A stretch of 64,000 nucleotides of DNA from Tautonia rosea (GTDB taxonomy: Bacteria > Planctomycetota > Planctomycetia > Isosphaerales > Isosphaeraceae). Made by a program: the position numbers and the translations under genes. The notes below the pieces were generated by a model that worked only from the letters and a program-made list of their open reading frames with translations, did no database searches and had not been told where the DNA came from. Positions within the stretch are counted from its first letter, which is position 1. Each line of letters opens with the position of its first letter. The DNA is taken from positions 407,343 to 471,342 of the forward strand of contig NZ_JABBYO010000006.1 in assembly GCF_012958305.1 (NCBI RefSeq). Reading direction: 5' to 3'. Positions 63,990 through 64,000 of the stretch are shown piece after piece.

Positions 63990-64000
63990 TATTTTGTAAG

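Noticed and set aside
1..64000. tRNA genes, CRISPR arrays, prophage and insertion sequences
   Set aside because: No T-loop/acceptor pairing pattern, regularly spaced repeats, integrase or transposase was recognised by eye; a tRNA covariance search would be decisive.

Overview
The window is high-GC bacterial chromosome, very probably from a planctomycete of the Isosphaeraceae type (Tautonia/Isosphaera/Singulisphaera-like). The lineage call is an inference from gene content: two DUF1559 prepilin-like proteins, a DUF1549/DUF1553 plus DUF1501 pair, a serine/threonine kinase with a DWG motif fused to WD40 repeats, a Tat-type polysaccharide pyruvyl transferase, and many lipoproteins. No insertion sequence, prophage, CRISPR array, tRNA or ribosomal RNA was recognised. 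One RNA gene, the small SRP RNA, is clear.

Layout. 1-8.5 kb: an XRE-type regulator, a degenerate hybrid histidine kinase behind a near-consensus promoter, and a minus-strand information-processing block read as SRP RNA > dnaX > ybaB/ebfC > recR > rpoN. A zinc-ribbon membrane protein and a YceH-family protein lie upstream of it. 8.5-9.7 kb: gene-free, with three copies of a short interspersed repeat. 9.7-18.6 kb: a fused M16 protease, a secreted hypothetical protein, a DUF1559 protein with a tiny lipoprotein, a beta-helix/beta-propeller operon and a lipoprotein with apolipoprotein-like repeats. 19-22.7 kb: an AsmA/TamB-like protein and Dps. 23.3-28.2 kb: the fatty-acid block plsX-fabD-fabG-acpP-fabF, with no fabH, followed by a pyruvyl transferase. 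29.6-37.1 kb: thrS, the WD40 kinase and an RdgC-like protein.

37.7-47.8 kb: a second tiny lipoprotein plus DUF1559 pair, a TPR protein, a polytopic membrane protein, a DUF885 metallopeptidase, and the DUF1501 and DUF1549/1553 pair. 48-58.2 kb: a minus-strand envelope-glycan block with a GT2 and a GT4 glycosyltransferase, a flippase-like membrane protein, an orphan HlyD-type adaptor, a membrane TPR protein and a giant GT39-like transferase carrying two N-terminal sugar-binding-type beta-sandwiches. 58.6-64 kb: a hybrid histidine kinase with Hpt domain, divergent from a sigma-54-dependent response regulator. RpoN itself is encoded at the other end of the window.

Most notable: (1) an A9 run in dnaX positioned so that slippage would give a gamma-length product ending at once in TGA; (2) the GT39-like fusion and orphan adaptor in the 48-58 kb operon, the best candidate here for an undescribed system; (3) a histidine-kinase-like protein lacking the ATP-binding Asn and the receiver phospho-acceptor Asp; (4) two independent pairings of a DUF1559 protein with a tiny acidic lipoprotein.
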